A DNA stretch of 64,000 nucleotides from Phylloscopus collybita (lineage: Eukaryota; Chordata; Aves; Passeriformes; Phylloscopidae), in contig JAJNNQ010000027.1 of assembly GCA_027886175.1 (NCBI GenBank), forward strand, positions 10,864,001-10,928,000, written 5' to 3'. The translations under genes and the position numbers were made by a program. Positions 1 to 9,939 of this stretch are shown in pieces. The notes under the pieces are model-generated. The model made no database searches, was not told the origin of the DNA, and saw only the letters and a list, made by a program, of their open reading frames with translations. Each line of letters begins with the position of its first letter. Position 1 is the stretch's first letter.

Positions 1-878
1 GGGGCTCCAGAGTGGACATTGAGGGGTCCGTAGGGTACAATGAGGGCTCCAGATGGGACATCGTAGGCTCCAGAGGGGACACTGGGGACTCACGAGGGGA
101 CATTGGGGGCTCCATAGGGGACATTGAGGGCTAGGGAGGGGACATTGGGGGCTATGGAGGGGACACTGAGGGCTAGGGAGGGGTCATTGTGGGCTATGGT
201 GGGGACACTGAAGGCTGTGAAGGGGACATTGGGGGCTCCATTGGGGACTTTGGGAACTCCATATTGGACATTGTGGGCTATGGAGTGGACATTGGGGGCT
301 CCAGAGGGGACATTGGGGGCTTTGGAGAGGACATTGGGGGCTCCATAGGGGACTTTGGGAACTCCATATTGGACATTGTGGGCTATGGAGAGGACATTGG
401 GGGCTCCAGAGGGGACATTGGGGGCTTTGGAGGGGACATTGGGGACTCCATAAGGGACATTGGGGGCTCCATAGGGGACATTGAGGGCTATGGGTGAGAT
501 ATTGTGGGCTATGGAGGGGAGATTGGGGGCTATGGAGAGGACATTGCGGGCTCCATAAGGGACATTGAGGGCTATGGTGTGAACATTGTGGCCTATGTAG
601 GGGACATTGGGGGCGCCATAGGGGACATTGGGGACTCCATAAAAGACATCGAGGGCTTTGGAGGGGACATTGGGGGCTATGGAGGGGATATTGGCGGCTC
701 CGTATGGGACATTGGGGCTCCATAGGGGACATTGAGGTCTATGGTGGTACATTGGGGGCTATGGAGGTGATATTGGGGGCTCCATACGAGACATGGAAGG
801 CTATGGAGGGGACATTTGGGGCTATGGAGGAGACATTGGGGGCTCCAGAGGGGATATTGAGGGCTATGGAGGGGACTC
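1..878. repeat. 21-bp G-rich minisatellite
   Basis: The whole stretch is built from 21-bp units of the form GGGGACATTGGGGG followed by a 7-base tail, most often CTCCATA, CTATGGA, CTAGGGA or CTTTGGA. About 41 units fit before the pattern ends near 878. The + strand is very G-rich with G-runs of 4 to 5 bases separated by 5 and 7 bases, which satisfies the usual G-quadruplex spacing rule. Because 21 is divisible by three, stop-free frames persist for long distances on both strands (for example 90-752 on the - strand). These are heptapeptide repeats without any domain, start context or family and are not called as genes. The array is cut by the left window edge, so its true length is unknown. Confidence 0.95.
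243..452. repeat. 105-bp higher-order pair inside the minisatellite
   Basis: Five consecutive 21-bp units at 243-347 recur immediately at 348-452 in the same order. They include the unusual units beginning GGGGACTTTGGGAACT and TTGGACATTGTGGG. By eye only about three positions differ over 105 bases, so this is a recent five-unit duplication inside the older array. Confidence 0.85.
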
Positions 879-1049
879 AACTCCACATTCCTGATATCAG
901 TTTGTAGGAGGCCTTTGGCACAACAAGAGCAGACAAACTTCCATCTGGTGGCATATTGCGTCTGGGAGATATCCTCATTTTTATGTAATTTCAGTAGTCA
1001 TAAGCCCAGTGGCCAGGAGACAGCATTAATTACCAACGGTGGCCCCTTT

Positions 1050-1240
1050 CCATGGGAAACCAAAGCGTCCTCTCCAGATTCCTGATGTCAGTTTTTAGGA
1101 GGCCGTTGGCATTACAAGGGCAGACAAACTTTCAACTGGTGGTAGATTCCATCTGGGAGATATCCTCATTTGTATGGAATTTTCCTAGGCATAAGCCCAG
1201 TGGCAGGCACATAGCATTAGACACAAACGGTGGACCTTTT
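1050..1240 (+). repeat. Representative 191-bp satellite monomer
   Basis: This is one full unit counted from CCATGG to the base before the next CCATGG. It carries three six-base palindromes that recur in most monomers: AGGCCT, GATATC and CCATGG. The length is not a multiple of three (191 = 3x63+2), so any reading frame changes from one monomer to the next. Confidence 0.9.
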
Positions 1241-4200
1241 CCATGGGAAACCAAAGTCTCTACGGCACGTTCCTGATGTCAGTTTTTAGAAGGCCTTTGG
1301 CACTACAAGGGCAGACAAACTTCCATCTGGTGGGAAATTGCATTTGGGAGATATCCTCATTTGTATGGAATTTTAGAAGGCATATGCCCAGTGGCAGACA
1401 GACAGCATTAAACAGGAACGGTGGGCCTTTTCCATAGGAAACAAAGTCTCTCGGCCAGGTACCGGATATCAGTTTGACGGAGGCCTTTGGCACTGCAAGA
1501 GAAGAAAAACTTCAATCTGGTGGCATATTGCATCTGGGAGATATCCTCATTTGTATGGAACTTCAGCAGTCATAACCACAGAACCAGGAAGACAGCATTA
1601 GACACGAACGGTGGTCCTTTTCCATGGGAAACCAAAGTCTCCAAGCCACGTTCCCGATGTCAGGTTTTAGGAGGCCGTTGGCAGTACAAGCGCAGACAAG
1701 CTTCCGTCAGGTGGTTGATTGCATCGGGGAGATATCCTCATTTGTATGGAATTTCAGCAGGTAGAAGCCCAGTGGCAGGCAGACAGCATTAGACACGAAC
1801 GGTGACCCTTTTCCATGGGAAAGCAAAGTCTCCACCCCAGGCTCCTGAAGTGAGTTTGTCAGAGGCCTTTGGCATTAAAAGGGCAGACAAACTTCCATCT
1901 GGTGGGAAATTGCATTTGGGAGATATCCTCATTTGTAGGGAATTTTAGTAGGCATATGCCCACTGGCAGGCAGACAGCATTAGACACGAAAGGTGGCCCT
2001 TTTCCATGGAAAAACAAATTATCCATCCTATGTTCCTGATGTTAGTTTTTAGGAGGCCTTTGGCACTACAAGGGCAGACAAACTTCCATCTGGCGGTAGA
2101 TTGCACCTCGGAGATATTCCCTATTTTTATTGTATTTTAGTGGTATTTTAGTACTCAGAAGCCCAGTGGCAGACAGACTGCATTAAACACGAACGGCGGG
2201 CCTTTTCCATAGGAAACCAAAGTCTCCGTGCCAGGTTCCGGATATCAGTTTGAAGGAGGCCTTTGGCACTGCAAGAGCAGACAAACTTCCGCCTGGTGGC
2301 ATATTGCGTCTGGGAGATATCCTCATTTGTATGTAATTTCAGTAGTCATAAGCCCAGTGGCAAGGAGACAGCATTAAACACCAAGGGTGGCCCCTTCCCA
2401 TGGGAAACCAAAGCGTCCTCTCCAGATTCCTGATGTTAGTTTTTAGGAGGCCTTTGGCACTACAAGGGCAGACAAACTTCCATCTGGTGGTAGATTGCAC
2501 CTGGGAGATACCCTAATTTGTATGGAACTTCAGCAGTCATAACCACAGTGCCAGGCAGACAGCATTTCACAGGAACAGTGGTCCTTTTCCATGGGAAACC
2601 AAAGTCTCCACCCCAGGTTCCTGAAGTAGGTTTGTAGGAGGCCATTGGAACCACAATGGCAGAGAAACTTATATCTGGTGTTAGATTGCACCTGGGAAGA
2701 CAAATTTCCCTCTGGTGGTGTATTGCATCGGGGAGATATCCTCATTTGTATGGAATTTTATTAGGCATAAGCCCAGTGCCAGGCAGACAGCATTAGACAC
2801 AAACGGTGGCCCATTTCCATGGGAAACCAAAGTCTCTTACCCAAGATCCTGATGTCAGTTTTTAAAAGGCCTTTGGCATTAAAAGGGTAGACAAACTTCC
2901 ATCTGGTGGAAAATTGCATTTGGGAGATATCCTCATTTCTATGGAATTTTAGAAGTCATATGCCCACTGGCAGGCAGACAGCATTAGACACGAACGGTGG
3001 CCTTTTTCCATGGGAAAAACAAATTATCCATACTATGTTCCTGATGTCAATTTTTAGGAGGCCTTTGGCACTACAAGGGCAGACAAACTTCCATCTGGCG
3101 GTAGATTGCACGTCGGAGATGTCCTCATTTGTATGGAATTTTAGTGGAATTTTAGTACTCAGAAGCCCAGTGGCAGACAGACTGCATTAAACACGAACGG
3201 TGGGCCTTTTCCATAGGAAACCAAAGTCTCCGTGCCAGGTTCCGGATATCAGTTTGAAGGAGGCCTTTGGCACTGCAAGAGCAGACAAACTTCCGCCTGG
3301 TGGCATATTGCATCTGGGAGATATCCTCATTTGTATGTAATTTCAGTAGTCATAAGCCCAGTGGCAAGGAGACAGCATTAAACACCAAGGGTGGCCCCTT
3401 CCCATGGGAAACCAAAGCGTCCTCTCCAGATTCCTGATGTCAGTTTGTAGGAGGCCGTTGGCACTACAAGGGCAGACAAACTTTCAACTGGTGCTAGAAT
3501 CCATCTGGGAGATATCCTCATTTGCATGGAATTTTACTAGGCATAAGCCCAGTGGCAGGCAGATAGCATTAGACACAAAAGGTGGCCCTATTCCATGGGA
3601 AACAAAAGTCTCCACCCCACGTTCCTGATGTCATTTTTTAGGAGGCCTTTGGCACTACGAGAGCAGACAAACTTCCACCTGGTGGTAGATTGCACCTGGG
3701 AGATATCCTCATTTGTATGGAACTTCAGCACTCATAACCACAATGCCAAGCAGACAGCATTAGATACGAACGGCAGCCCTTTTCCATGGGAAAACAAAGT
3801 CTCCACCCCTGGTTCCTGATGTCAGTTTTTTAGGAGGCCTTTGCCACGACAAGAGCAGACAAACTTCCATCTGGTGCTAAATTGCATCTGTGAGATATCC
3901 TCATTTGTATGGAATTTTAGCGGGCATACGCCCAGTGGCAGGCACACAGCATTAGGCATGATTAGTGGCTTTTTTCCATGGTAAACCAAATTATCCATCC
4001 TACGTTTCAGATGTCAGTTTATAGGAGCCCTTTGGCACTACAAGGGCAGAGAAAATTCAAACCGGAGGTTGATTGCACCTGCGAGATATTCTCATTTGTA
4101 TAGAATTTTAGAGGGATTTTAGTACGCAGAATCCCAGCGGACGACAGACAGAATTAGACATGAATAGTGTCCGTTTTCCAGGGGAAACCAAAGTCTCCAG

Positions 4201-6909
4201 GCCAGGTTCCTGATGTCAGTTTTTAGGAGGCCTTTTGCACTACAAGAGCAGACAAACTTCCAACTGGTGGCATATTGCATCTTGGAGATATCCTCCTTTG
4301 TATGGAATTTTAGTGGAATTAAAGTAAGCAGAAGCCCAGTGGCAAGTAGACAGCATTAAACATCAACGGTGGCCCATTTTCATGGGAAACCAAAGTCTCC
4401 ACCCCACGTTCCTGATGTCCGTTTCTAGGAGGACTTTGTCACGACAAGAGCAGACAAACTTCCAACTGGTGGCATATTGCATCTGGGAGATATCCTCATT
4501 TCTATGTAATTTCAGTAGCCATAAGCCCAGTGGCAGGCTGACAGCATTAGACACGAACGGTGGCCCTTTTCCATGGGAAAACAAAGTCTCCACCCCTGGT
4601 TCCTGATGTCAGTTTTTTAGGAGGGCTTTGGTACTACAAGAGCAGACAAACTTCCATCTGGTTGTAGATTGCACCTGGGAGATATCCCTATTTGTATGGA
4701 ATTTTAGTGCAATTTCAGTAGTCATAAGTCCAGTGGTAAGGAGACAGCATTAAACACCAAGGGTGGCCCTTTTCCCTGGGAAACCAAAGCGTCCTCTCCA
4801 GATTCCTGATGTCAATTTGTAGGAGGCCGTTGGCATTAAAAGGGCAGACAAACTTTCAACTGGTGGTAGACTCCATCTGGGAGATATCCTCATTTGTATG
4901 GAATTTTACTAGGCATAAGCCAAGTAGCAGGCACATAGCATTAGACAGAAACGATGACCCATTTCCATGAGAAACAAAAGTCTCCACTGCACGTTCCTCA
5001 TGTCAGTTTTTAGGAGGCCTTTGGCACTACGAGGGCAGACCAACTTCCACCTTGTGGTAGATTCCACCTGGGAGATATCCTCAGTTTATGGAATTTTAGA
5101 GGAATTTTTGTTGGAGGAAGCGCAGTGGCAGGCTAACAGCATTAGACACGAACGATGGCTCATTTCTATGGGAAACCAAAGTCTCCACCCCACGTTCCTG
5201 ATGTCCGTTTCTCGGAGGCCTTTGGCACTACAAGGGCAGAGAAACTTCCACCTGGTGGTAGATTGCACCTGCGAGATATCCTTATTTGTATGGAACTTCA
5301 GCAGTCATAACAACAGTTCCAGACAGATAGCATTAGACATGTTCACTGGCCCATATCCATGGGAAACCAATGTCTCCACACCACGTTCCCAATGTAAGGT
5401 TTTAGGAGGCCTTTGGTAGTACAAGGGCAGACAAACTTCCGTCTGGTGGTTGATTCAATCGGGGAGAAATCCTCATTTGTATGGAATTTCAGCAGGTAGA
5501 AGCCCAGTGGCAGGCAGACAGCATTAGACACGAACGGTGGCCCTTTTCCCATGGGCAGCCAAAGTCTCCATGCCACGTTCCTGATGTCAGGTTTTAGGAG
5601 GCCTTTGGCAGTACAAGGGCAAACAAACTTCCGTCTGGTGACTGATTGCATTGGGGAGATATCCTCATTTGTATGGAATTTCAGCAGTTAGAAGCCCAGT
5701 GGCAGGCAGACAGCATTAGACACGAACGGTGGCCCTTTTCCATGGGAAAACCAAGTCTCCAACCCAGGCCCCTGATATCAGTTTGTAGGAGGCCTTTGGC
5801 ATTAAAAGGGCAGAGAAACTTCCATCTGGGAAATTGCATTTGGGAGATATCCTCATTTGTAGGTAATTTTAGTAGGCTTATGCCCGCTGGCAGGCAGACA
5901 GCATTAGACACGAACGGTGGCCCTTTTCAATGGAAAAACAAATTATCCATCCTATGTTCCTGATGTCAGTTTTTAGGAGGCCTTTGGCACTACAAGGGCA
6001 GACAAACTTCCATCTGGCGGTAGATTGCACCTCGGAGATGTCCTCATTTTTATGGAATTTTAGTGGAATTTCAGTACTCAGAAGCCCAGTTTCAGACAGA
6101 CAGTATTAAATATGAACGGTGGGCCTTTTTCATAGGAAACCAAAGTCTCCATGTGAGGTTCTGAATGTCAGTTTGAAGGAGGCCTTTGGCACTGCAAGAG
6201 CAGACAAACTTCCATCTGGTGGCATATTGCATCTGGGAGATATCCTCATTTGTATGTAATTTCAGTAGTCATAAGCCCAGTGGCAAGGAGACAGCATTAA
6301 ACACCAAGGGTGGCCCTTTTCCATGGGAAACCAAAGCGTCCTCTCCAGATTCCTGATGTCAGTTTGTAGGAGGCCGTTGGCATAACAAGGGCAGACAAAC
6401 TTTCATCTGGTCGTAGACTCCATCTGTGAGATATCCTCATTGTATGGGATTTTACTAGGCATAAGCCCAGTGGCAGGCACATAGCATTAGACACAAACGG
6501 TGGCCCATTTCCATGGGAAAACAAAGTCTCCACCCCACGTTCCTGATGTCAGTTTTTAGGAGGGCTTTGGCACTACGAGGGCAGACAAACTTCGACCCGG
6601 TGGTAGATTACACCTGGGAGATATCCTCATTTGTATGGAACTTCAGCACTCATAACCACAGTGCCAGGCAGACAGCATTAGACAGGAACGGTGGTCCTTT
6701 TCCATGGGAAACCAAAGTCTCCACACTAGGTTCCTGATGGAAATTTATAGGAGGCCTTTGGAACCACAAGGGCAGAGAAATTTCCATCTGGTGTTAGATT
6801 GCACCTGGGAGATATTCTCATTTGTATGGAATTTCAGTAGTCATAAGCCCATTGGCAAGCAGACCGCATTTAACACCAAGGGTGGCCCTTTTCCATGGGA
6901 AACCAAAGC

Positions 6910-6915
6910 GTCCTC
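6910..6915. repeat. Left target-site duplication GTCCTC
   Basis: GTCCTC directly precedes the retroviral LTR start and recurs directly after the 3' LTR end at 10648-10653. Uninterrupted monomers, such as the one at about 1065-1080, read AAGCGTCCTCTCCAGATTCC, so removing the element and one copy of GTCCTC rebuilds a normal monomer. Because the next host base is T, a 7-bp duplication cannot be excluded. Confidence 0.85.
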
Positions 6916-6994
6916 TATGACTCTGCAAAAATAATATGTGCAGGCCTTAGCTGAAAATTCAGCATGAAGAGTTTTATTGTTAGGTTTAGAATAG
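6916..6994 (+). repeat. 5' LTR remnant (first 79 bp)
   Basis: These 79 bases are identical to the first 79 bases of the 3' LTR at 9940-10018. The remainder of the 5' LTR (rest of U3, R and U5) is absent. The shared sequence starts TATGACTCTGC. The canonical TG terminus is at 6918, so the exact LTR edge is uncertain by two bases. Confidence 0.9.
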
Positions 6995-7010
6995 GTTTAG
7001 GTTTAAAATG
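6985..7010. other. Internal deletion junction
   Basis: After 6994 the LTR sequence stops matching the 3' LTR (which continues TCTGCAAAATTC) and the text runs directly into pol. The heptamer AGGTTTA occurs in tandem-like form across this point (AGGTTTAGAATAGGTTTAGG), which fits an end-joining event with microhomology. The deletion removes most of the 5' LTR, the primer-binding site, gag, protease and most of reverse transcriptase. Confidence 0.75.
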
Positions 7011-7079
7011 TTCAGTGCTGATGTCCAATTTCATTTAGAGCTGAAAACTATGCAAAGCAGAAAACCACTTAATGCACTG

Positions 7080-7472
7080 ACAGTGTTCACATTCGCGTCG
7101 GGTAAATCTCACAAGTCGGTAATGACTTGGCGAGATCCCGATTCACATCCGTGGGAATCTGATGTTGCAGAGGTGGAAGGCTCACCTCAGGTTGCTGAAT
7201 TGGCTGCAGTTGTCAGAGCATTTGAAAAATTTTCTGAACCCTTTAATGTAGTGACAGATTCCAGTTATGTAGCAGGGATAGTTTCTAGAGCAGAACAGTC
7301 TGTGCTGCAAGAAGTCTCTAACATCACACTTTTTCAGTTGCTTTCTAAGCTCGTGAAACTTATTTCTCTCTGAGAACACCCCTTTTTTGTGATGCACACC
7401 AGGTCACACACAGAACTCCCAGGATTCATTGCAGAGGGAAACAAGAGAGCTGATGCTCTTGCCACCACCGTG
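7080..7472 (+). other. RNase H domain remnant within pol
   Basis: RNase H removes the RNA strand of the RNA-DNA hybrid during reverse transcription. Landmarks visible in frame are an ASGKSHKS segment at about 7095, the glutamate of VAELAA at 7197, the aspartate of VTDSSYVAG at 7257 and the distal NKRADALA aspartate at 7452. The first catalytic aspartate expected just before ASGK is replaced by phenylalanine (TTC at 7092-7094). A TGA stop at 7371 splits the domain before its last helix. Both changes indicate an inactive remnant. Confidence 0.85.
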
Positions 7473-7499
7473 GAGATAGCTCCTCTGCCAAATCACTTT

Positions 7500-8310
7500 G
7501 AGCAAGCAAGAATCAGTCACCAACTCCATCACCAAAATGCACCTGGACTGGTCAGGCAGTTTAATTTAACTCGTGACCAAGCCAAAGCAATTGTAAACAA
7601 CTGTTCACAATGTAACAAATGTGCAATCTCATCTCTGCCCACAGGTGTCAATCCCCGAGGTTTGTCCAGCTGTGAAGTGTGGCAATCAGACGTCACGCAC
7701 TTTGCCCCTTTCGGAAAGCAAAAGTTCGTGCATGTCTCTGTCGACACGTTCTCAGGAGCTGTTTTTGCATCTGCCCACACAGGAGAGAAAGCTGGAGATG
7801 CTATCAAGCATTTTATCCAGGCTTTCGCTGTATTAAGCATCCCAAAGTCCTTGAAAACAGATAATGCTCCAGCATACACATCTAAAGAATTCAGCAACTT
7901 TTTACAGCAATGAGAAGTAAAACACAAAACAGGGATTCCCCACTCTCCCACAGGCCAAGCAATTGTGGAGAGGACTCATCTTAACCTCAAAAGAGTCCTC
8001 AGTCAGCAGCAACCAATCCTCAAAATTGAACCACCATCTGTGAGATTGGCCCGTGCTCTGTTCACTTTGAATTTTCTTAACTGTTCCTTTGAGACCATGA
8101 ACCCGCCGGTGACAAGGCACTTTCGAGGGAGCTCTCTGTTAGAACCCCATGAAAGGCCAAAGGTCCTTGTCAAAGATCCAGAAACTTGGAGGATACAGAG
8201 TCCTCATGATTTAGTCACCTGGAGGCGCGGGTACGCCTGTGTCTCCACTCCCACCGGCTTGCGGTAGATTCCCTCCCGATGTGTGAGACCCTATGTCCCC
8301 AAAACATCAG
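7500..8310 (+). other. Integrase domain remnant within pol
   Basis: Integrase inserts viral DNA into the chromosome. The zinc-binding HHCC set is visible as His at 7518 and 7530 and Cys at 7602 and 7611. The catalytic triad is present: Asp at 7689 (WQSDVTHF), Asp at 7860 (KTDNAPAYTS) and Glu at 7968 (IVERTH), with 35 residues between the last two (DD35E). A TGA at 7911 lies between the second Asp and the Glu, and a TAG at 8265 interrupts the C-terminal domain just after the RRGYACVSTP segment. All key residues survive although the frame is broken, which points to modest age. Confidence 0.9.
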
Positions 8311-8495
8311 AAGCAAAAGTGCCCCAGGCAGCTGTCGCCTCCTGGAGAAAGAGAAAAAAAGATGAAGAACAGGAAGGTTCAGACACAGAGCCTTCTTGTC
8401 CAGTTAGTATTCCTTCCTGGATGTTTTGGCAAGAGGAAGAAGCAGAAGAGCTGCTTCCTCTTGCTGAGTGTTTTCAGTGTTTGTTTAACTAAATT

Positions 8496-8522
8496 CTTTT
8501 CTTTTAAGTTACAGAACTACAG
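8496..8522 (+). promoter_or_regulatory. Candidate env splice acceptor
   Basis: A pyrimidine-rich run (TTCTTTTCTTTTAAG) leads to two AG dinucleotides in TTACAG and ACTACAG, ending at 8514 and 8522, just 5' of the env ATG at 8537. Simple retroviruses express Env from a spliced mRNA with an acceptor at this location. The matching donor was lost with the 5' deletion, so splicing as in the parent virus is no longer possible. Confidence 0.5.
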
Positions 8523-8536
8523 GCCTGGTGGTCAGC

Positions 8537-9904
8537 ATGGAAATTCGTAGTTCGAGAGTGTTTGCATTTGTGATGCTGCTCAGTTTGCCAACCCTGGCTT
8601 TCTTCTGGATTGTCCCACAGCCAAAAACCAATGTGTGGAAAACCCTTGCACAGAGTCTAGGCCAAGATCACATTTGTCTAGCCTCAGCCTCAGCCCAAAA
8701 TCCCATGTCTGCCTGCTTAGTAGGGATCCCTGCAAAAGAAGAAGAGTATCCTCAACCACTCCTCCGGTAGCGTCAAAGTTTTAATCAGAAACCTAGCGCA
8801 GTTAAAGAGTTTCAAGAAATAAATGAGCGCCCTTCTACTGTTGTTAAAAATCCCCTTGCTTTTTGGAAACAATGGTCTCAGTCTCTCGGCCGCCCCCACC
8901 TGGAGCCCCAAGAATTAGAACTCCTTGGGTCCTCCAAAGCTCCTTTTTGTGTTCAATTTATGTATACCCCACCCAAAGAGCAAGAAAAGTCGTTTTACAA
9001 TTTGAGACAAGCTGAAATTTCTTATATGGCAACAAATTGGTGTGCAAAAATTGTTCATGTCCTTACTTTTTCTGCTAGCAATTCCCTTTCCCTTCCCAAA
9101 GGTTTTTTCCTTGTTTGTAGTGACAGAGCCTTTACTGGGATCCCAGCTCGTCTCATTGGAGGTCCTTGCACTCTGAGTAAGCTGAGCCTTTTTACCCCTA
9201 ACATGACTCAAATTCTCAATTGGCACAAGAAAAATTCCTCTCTAAAAGTTCAGAAGAGAGACTTGACAAGTCTTAATTCGGATTGCAATTCAGAAATTAT
9301 CCATTGGTCCAGGGCAAAAGCAGCAGCCCTGTCAGTTTTTTTACCTTGGGTTTCAATTGCAAAGTCTGTGGGAGAATTAGGCCAATTAGAATGTTGGGTA
9401 GCTAAACAAGCAAATTTAACATCTCGTGCTATAAGTGACCTCTTATCAGACGAACAGATAACTAGACGGGCAACGCTCCAAAATAGAGCTGCCATTGATT
9501 ACTTGCTTTTGTTGAATCAACATTCGTGCGAGGAGTTCGAAGGACTCTGCTGCTTCAACCTATCATCTAAAGCAGAAGACGTCAGAAAATCTGTCCACCA
9601 GCTACGAGGGATGGTCAGTTCCATCAAAGAAGAAATAGGAGACTGGTTTGACAACATCTTTTCAGGTGTCGGACTTTCTAAAGTTGCCAGCTCATGGATC
9701 AAAACAGGACTGTTAGTGTTGTTCATTGTATTAGTTGTGGCCTTTGCTTTTAGTTTAGTAAAAAGTTTGATCATGCGTGCAGTTTTTTCCACTTCCACCC
9801 CCTCTGTGCATTCAGTGCATTCAGTAGAGCCAGCCAACGAATTTCCGCTAGACGAAGTTACCAGCAGTGAAAATAGCTCAGAAGTTTACACACCAGATCA
9901 GTAA
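8537..9904 (+). pseudogene. env: Retroviral envelope gene with one internal stop
   Basis: The envelope frame starts at ATG 8537 with a hydrophobic signal-peptide-like segment (VFAFVMLLSLPTLAFFWIV). It is interrupted once by TAG at 8768-8770 and then stays open in the same frame to TAA at 9902-9904. The surface part runs to a Lys-Arg processing site (KVQKR, ending 9259). The TM part has a hydrophobic internal loop bracketed by Cys at 9284 and 9392. It also has an LQNRAAIDYLLL stretch, a CX6CC motif (Cys at 9527, 9548, 9551), a membrane helix (about 9710-9770, LLVLFIVLVVAFAFSLV) and a tail of about 45 residues. Four NXS/T sites lie in the ectodomain. These are hallmarks of alpha-type Env. The surface part, about 240 codons, is short for that group, so an internal deletion is possible. 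From 8960 the 314-codon frame including all of TM is uninterrupted. Confidence 0.92.
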
Positions 9905-9905
9905 C

Positions 9906-9939
9906 AAAAAAAAAAAAAAAAAAAAAAAAAAGGGGGAAG
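9906..9939 (+). promoter_or_regulatory. Polypurine tract with A26 run
   Basis: A run of 26 A, then GGGGG and AAG, sits directly between the env stop and the 3' LTR. This is the position of the plus-strand primer of reverse transcription. The A-run is long compared with typical tracts and may have grown by slippage after insertion. Confidence 0.85.

Larger units (their letters stand above)
879..6915 (+). repeat. 191/202-bp satellite array, + orientation, block 1
   Basis: The region from the minisatellite edge to the retroviral insertion is a head-to-tail satellite. Recognisable landmarks recur in every monomer in fixed order: CCTGATGTCAGTTTGTAGG, AGGCCTTTGGCACTACAAGG, GCAGACAAACTTCCATCTGG, GGGAGATATCCTCATTTG, TATGGAATTTTAG, CAGACAGCATTAGACACG and CCATGGGAAACCAAAGTC. 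The spacing between CCATGG sites at 1050 and 1241 gives a 191-bp monomer. Monomers differ from each other at many positions and no unit is coding. The first monomer is entered in mid-phase at about 880. I see no other gene or element in this block. Confidence 0.95.
7008..8492 (+). pseudogene. pol: Retroviral pol remnant (RNase H plus integrase), broken
   Basis: This is a single reading frame interrupted by stops TGA at 7371-7373, TGA at 7911-7913 and TAG at 8265-8267, ending at a TAA at 8490-8492. It begins inside the reverse-transcriptase connection region, because everything upstream was deleted, so the ATG at 7008 is not a native start. The order is RNase H (about 7080-7472), integrase zinc-binding domain (about 7500-7620), integrase core (about 7670-7990) and a C-terminal domain reaching about 8310. 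A Lys/Glu-rich tail with SWRKRKKDEEQEG and EEEAEE follows. In a replicating relative Pol would copy the RNA genome and insert it. Here catalysis is impossible because the polymerase is missing, the frame is interrupted and one RNase H aspartate is lost. The frame was kept without frameshifts, so decay is by nonsense and missense changes. Confidence 0.92.

Noticed and set aside
90..752. 220-codon open frame on the - strand (and overlapping frames on both strands) in the minisatellite
   Set aside because: The 21-bp unit is a multiple of three and lacks stops in several frames, so long frames follow automatically. The product is a monotonous heptapeptide repeat with no domain or expression signal.
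1..878. Telomeric repeat
   Set aside because: The unit is 21 bp and no TTAGGG tandem is present, despite the G-rich strand.
6916..6917. 8-bp target duplication with the LTR starting at TG (6918)
   Set aside because: The eighth flanking base differs (A versus C) and TA before TG is shared by both LTRs, so a 6-bp duplication with the LTR from 6916 is simpler. A 7-bp form remains possible.
1052..6934. Many 60-150 codon open frames in the satellite, both strands, continued through the other satellite blocks
   Set aside because: They recur once per monomer with the same peptide and run in both directions over the same bases. They shift frame because 191 is not divisible by three.
8283..8492. Separate small basic/acidic protein
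   Set aside because: It lies in the same frame as integrase directly after the stop at 8265 and continues the C-terminal region, so it is part of the broken pol.
7182..9837. Antisense open frames in the retrovirus (7182-7397, 7529-7951, 8915-9226, 9517-9837)
   Set aside because: They mirror the pol and env frames and show no recognisable domain of their own.
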